Translations under genes and position numbers: made by a program
Source of the DNA: a virus
Strand: one strand, 5' to 3'
Length of the DNA: 34,126 nt
Virus record (IMG/VR): IMGVR_UViG_3300035703_000271
Coordinates: 1 to 34,126 of that record
In this document: piece by piece, positions 31,217 through 34,126 of the stretch
How positions within the stretch are numbered: position 1 is the stretch's first letter
How the letters are laid out: the number at the start of each line of letters is the position of its first letter
Notes under the pieces: generated by a model
Seen by the model: the letters and a program-made list of their open reading frames with translations, nothing else
Told to the model about the DNA's origin: nothing
Databases searched by the model: none

Positions 31217-33367
31217 ATGTCACAACGTTTAAGTAATTCTTTTGTAAACACCAATAGACCGGGAGCTTATTTTAACACTTCTGTTAAATCTCAACCGATC
31301 GGAATTGCAAGCTCAGGAAATATCGCTATCATCGGTGAAGCCGCTGGTGGAGATGATTTTTCTGCTGAAGCTTTAAAAGACAATTTCTTTACTCCAGATC
31401 AAATAGATTCTGTAACTAAAAAATATGTTTCTGGGCCAATCATTGACGCCTTCAGAGCTTTAGCTTCTTCTTCAAACGATGCTAATATAACAGGCTCAGC
31501 TAATAGAATTTATATTGTGAAGACAAATGCAGGATCAAAAGCTCAAGCAACCGTTGCTTCTGCTTACGGCACATTATCAGCTAAAATTGCTGGTGTCGAT
31601 GGAAATAAATTCAATTATTTGATTACAAATTCTGCTGATGAGGAAGGCGCAGCTATTAACGGAGCAACAATTGCTTCTTTAGGAGCGGCTTTAGATAGTA
31701 AATCTTTTTCAGTTAGATTAAATGGTGGAGCTGCAGTAGTTGTAACTTTAAGCGCAACATCTACAGATCACGATACAATTGCTGAATTAGCTGCTGAAAT
31801 TGCAGCTCAACTTCCAGCAGGTTTAACTTGCGTAGTCGGTGCAGCCGCTGATAGTCTTTTAATTAAGACAGATGTAGACGCCGCTGCTAACTCAAAAGGC
31901 TTTGGAAAATCATTTGAACTAATTGATTCTTCTGGAGATTTAGCTGATTTTGGTCTTTCAGAAGGCCTATCAATTTCTTCTCAAGAGCCAGAAGTTCAAG
32001 TAGATATTAAAAGAGCTGATGTAAATGTAAATGAAAGTCTACTTGCTAAAGCAGAAGTAGCAATGTTAATTGGATATGAAGGGACAACTGCTAGTTTAAC
32101 TATTAGCGCTTCAAACGTTTTAACTACTAGCGTAGTTGGCGGAGTTGGAGCTAATTTAAGCATTAATTTATCTGAATTCTCTACTTTAAAAGACTTGGCT
32201 GATTTTATTAATTCTCAAGCTGGATATTCTTGCTCTGTAATTTCTACAGCAGCACAAAATCCTGCAACAGTTTTAGATAAAGTTACTGCAGCAGGGATCT
32301 GTTCGACAGGATCTTTAGTTAAAGCTGGAAGAATCAAGAAAGCCGCTAGTAACTTTGCTAAAAAATTAGCAGAAAGTGCTAATTTAGACTTTTCTGCAAC
32401 GGCAACGGCGGGTCTTCCTGACGAAATGGCTTCTTTAGTTTATCTATCAGGCGGAGCTAAGGGCGCTACAACTGCTGCAAATTTTGTTTCTGCGGTTGAT
32501 GCTCTTGAAGGCGTTGATGTTAACTTCATTATACCTCTTTTCTCAAGAAACGCTGCGGATGATATTGCAGAAGGCTTAACAGAATCATTATCTACTTATA
32601 GTATTGATGCGGTTCATGCTGCGGTTAAATCTCATGTATTGAAGATGAGTGTAGCAAAAATTAAAAAACATAGACAAGCTTTCTTAAGCTATTGGGGAAC
32701 TTTCTCTAACGCTAAGAGTAAAGCAGGATCTTTAGCAAATGCTAGAGTTTCTTTATCATTCCAAAAAGCAAGCTCAGTTAATTCGGCTGGTGAAATTGTT
32801 AGTTTTCTACCTTGGTATTCAGCTTGTATTGCAGCCGGTATGCAGGCGGCAGGTTTCTATAAAGCTATCGTAAATAAATTAGCTAACGTTATTAGCTATG
32901 AAGATCCTACTGATTTTGATTCAGGATCTCCAGGCGATATCGAAGAAGCTATTGATGCAGGATTATTATTTTTAGAAAAAGACATCGCAGGAAATAAGTG
33001 GGTATCAGACCAAACTACTTACGGTGTAGATACAAACTTTGTATACAATTCAATTCAGGCTATGTATGCTGCTGATTTAGTATCTCTAGATTTGGCCGCT
33101 TCTTTCCAAAGAGCTTTCGTAGGACAGTCTTTGGCGGATGTGGATGCTTCTACAGGTATCTCATTCTTAGCTAGTAAAATGGATGGGTATAAGAAAAATA
33201 AATTGATTGCAGGCTCAAGCGACGCTCCGTTAGGTTGGAAAAACGCTAAAATCAGCATCAATGGGCCAATCATGGAAGTTCAAGTTGAAATTAAATTAGC
33301 TTCTGCTATTTATTTTATTCCAATTTCTATTCAAATTAGCCAAGTTACTAATACAGCTCAAGCATAA
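31217..33367 (+). CDS. Tail sheath protein
   Basis: 716 residues. Begins NTNRPGAYFNTSV then GNIAIIGEAAGG, the pattern of contractile-tail sheath subunits, which polymerise around the tail tube and contract at infection. Several beta domains follow (for example GTLSAKIAGVDGNKFNYLI, SASNVLTTSVVGGVGANLSI) and the C-terminal domain includes SYWGTFSNAK and AAFVGQ-like helices before a strand-rich end. The following gene is a tail tube protein, which supports the call. AAGGAG precedes the ATG. It has no KSE site. Confidence 0.9.
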   Translation: MSQRLSNSFVNTNRPGAYFNTSVKSQPIGIASSGNIAIIGEAAGGDDFSAEALKDNFFTPDQIDSVTKKYVSGPIIDAFRALASSSNDANITGSANRIYIVKTNAGSKAQATVASAYGTLSAKIAGVDGNKFNYLITNSADEEGAAINGATIASLGAALDSKSFSVRLNGGAAVVVTLSATSTDHDTIAELAAEIAAQLPAGLTCVVGAAADSLLIKTDVDAAANSKGFGKSFELIDSSGDLADFGLSEGLSISSQEPEVQVDIKRADVNVNESLLAKAEVAMLIGYEGTTASLTISASNVLTTSVVGGVGANLSINLSEFSTLKDLADFINSQAGYSCSVISTAAQNPATVLDKVTAAGICSTGSLVKAGRIKKAASNFAKKLAESANLDFSATATAGLPDEMASLVYLSGGAKGATTAANFVSAVDALEGVDVNFIIPLFSRNAADDIAEGLTESLSTYSIDAVHAAVKSHVLKMSVAKIKKHRQAFLSYWGTFSNAKSKAGSLANARVSLSFQKASSVNSAGEIVSFLPWYSACIAAGMQAAGFYKAIVNKLANVISYEDPTDFDSGSPGDIEEAIDAGLLFLEKDIAGNKWVSDQTTYGVDTNFVYNSIQAMYAADLVSLDLAASFQRAFVGQSLADVDASTGISFLASKMDGYKKNKLIAGSSDAPLGWKNAKISINGPIMEVQVEIKLASAIYFIPISIQISQVTNTAQA

Positions 33368-33395
33368 TTAAAGGTTTATAAAAGGAGAAATAAAA

Positions 33396-33860
33396 ATGGC
33401 AATAGCAAAAACAATGACAGGCGCGCGAGCGAAAATTTTCGTGGACAACGTTTTAGTTGGACTTTTTGAGTCTTGCTCATATTCAGTAAACGTAGGCGCA
33501 GAACCTATCCATTTATTAGGTCGTTTCAGCGCGGCAGAAATTGTTCCGACTTCTTACGAAGCTGTAACATTAAACTGCTCTGGATTTCGTCTTATTGGAA
33601 ATGGCGGACATATTCTTCCAAAAATGCCTAAGCTTCAAGATTTATTAAAGCTTGAAAGCATAACCATTTCAGTAATTGATAGAGAAAGCGACGCAGGATC
33701 AGAGCCTATTCTAACTGTTCAGGGATGTGTTCCTGTTAGTTATTCAACAGGCTATAATGCAAAAGCAACTTCTAGAATTCAAGTTACTTACATGGGTATC
33801 AAAGCAAGCGATGAGTCTGGCTCACAAGACGAAAGTGCTGGAGCTTCTAATTTACCTTAG
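33396..33860 (+). CDS. Tail tube protein
   Basis: 154 residues. ARAKIFVDNVLVGLFESCSY opens a beta barrel, with AEPIHLLGRFSAAEIVPTSY and VTLNCSGFRLIGNGGHILP, typical of myovirus tube proteins. It forms the inner tube inside the sheath. Its gene follows the sheath gene, as usual, and has AAGGAG upstream. A strong terminator follows. Confidence 0.8.
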   Translation: MAIAKTMTGARAKIFVDNVLVGLFESCSYSVNVGAEPIHLLGRFSAAEIVPTSYEAVTLNCSGFRLIGNGGHILPKMPKLQDLLKLESITISVIDRESDAGSEPILTVQGCVPVSYSTGYNAKATSRIQVTYMGIKASDESGSQDESAGASNLP

Positions 33861-33880
33861 AGATTGTGATTTATTTTATA

Positions 33881-33922
33881 AAAAAATCCTAATCTATACG
33901 AACATATAGGTTAGGATTTTTT
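33881..33922 (+). terminator. Strong hairpin terminator after tail tube gene
   Basis: 12-bp stem AAAAAATCCTAA / TTAGGATTTTTT, one T-G step, then CTATA / TATAG around a 6-base loop. The T run on the far side makes it a terminator; the A run on the near side would let it work in both directions. Confidence 0.9.
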
Positions 33923-33932
33923 ACATAGATAA

Positions 33933-33962
33933 TAATCTTTATGTCTGTATGTACTAATCTTT
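33933..33962 (+). promoter_or_regulatory. Two TAATCTTT motifs before the last gene
   Basis: Exact copies at 33933-33940 and 33955-33962, in the gap after the terminator. The start codon lies at 33976. Confidence 0.5.
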
Positions 33963-33975
33963 TGTAGAGACTAAC

Positions 33976-34126
33976 ATGGATAACGAAAAATTTCTATATG
34001 ATCTTCTTAAAGAAGTTAGAGAAGATCAAAAGCAAATAAAAGAAGATCAGAGCGATTTAAAAACTCAATTATCTGAACATCGTATAATCTTTGAGCAGCA
34101 TTTAAAGGCTGATGAAAAGATGTATC
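33976..34126 (+). CDS. Coiled-coil protein, truncated by the window edge
   Basis: Open frame of 50 codons from the ATG at 33976, running off the right edge: MDNEKFLYDLLKEVREDQKQ and then a continuing heptad-like helix. The charged helix near the N-terminus resembles small phage proteins that precede tail or lysis genes, but the visible part is too short to assign. Follows a terminator and two TAATCTTT motifs, so it probably begins a new transcript. Confidence 0.55.
   Translation, partial: MDNEKFLYDLLKEVREDQKQIKEDQSDLKTQLSEHRIIFEQHLKADEKMY

Noticed and set aside
1-34126. tRNA genes, CRISPR array, integrase or attachment sites
   Set aside because: None were seen on reading both strands; a tRNAscan run would settle tRNAs.

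Overview
This window is a piece of an AT-rich tailed double-stranded DNA phage with a contractile tail. A major capsid protein, a tail sheath and a tail tube protein are recognisable, together with a scaffold-like protein and a prohead protease. No host chromosomal genes, tRNAs, integrase or CRISPR array were seen. The host cannot be named; AGGAGG-type ribosome binding sites and sigma-70-like promoters only say it is bacterial.

Layout. (1) Positions 1-13084, minus strand: an operon of very large multidomain proteins of the 'polyvalent protein' kind (phage proteins that carry many effector domains and are thought to enter the host with the DNA). The largest, 2135 residues, carries a zincin-like HExxH motif, a GNAT-like domain, a VTC-type polyphosphate polymerase domain, four R-S-ExE ADP-ribosyltransferase modules and a ParB-like segment. 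A homing-type endonuclease sits inside this operon. The operon starts at an extended -10 promoter whose -10 box lies in a 10-bp inverted repeat. (2) 13138-14387, minus: two virion-type proteins. (3) 14447-16284, plus: a P-loop kinase and small phage proteins behind sigma-70-like promoters. (4) 16274-18245, minus: a Nudix hydrolase and the prohead protease. (5) 18452-21020, plus: small head protein, scaffold, major capsid protein, then a strong terminator. (6) 21144-33860, plus: a lytic transglycosylase, connector or neck candidates, an acidic protein with a nucleotide-cyclase-like palm domain and an apparent programmed -1 frameshift, then sheath, tube and terminator. (7) A truncated coiled-coil gene at the right edge.

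How the parts may work together (inference). The prohead protease probably processes head and internal proteins. The tripeptide KSE occurs 19 times in ten proteins of the window, is absent from capsid, sheath and tube, and together with LAASE-like sequences marks domain boundaries in the polyvalent proteins. The giant protein may therefore be a polyprotein cut in the prohead into separate effectors, comparable to the packaged and processed T4 Alt ADP-ribosyltransferase. Two promoter classes are suggested: TGn-extended -10 promoters for the effector operon, the metabolic genes and the lysis enzyme (two of them apparently leaderless), and a recurring TAATCTTT intergenic motif in front of many structural genes on both strands.
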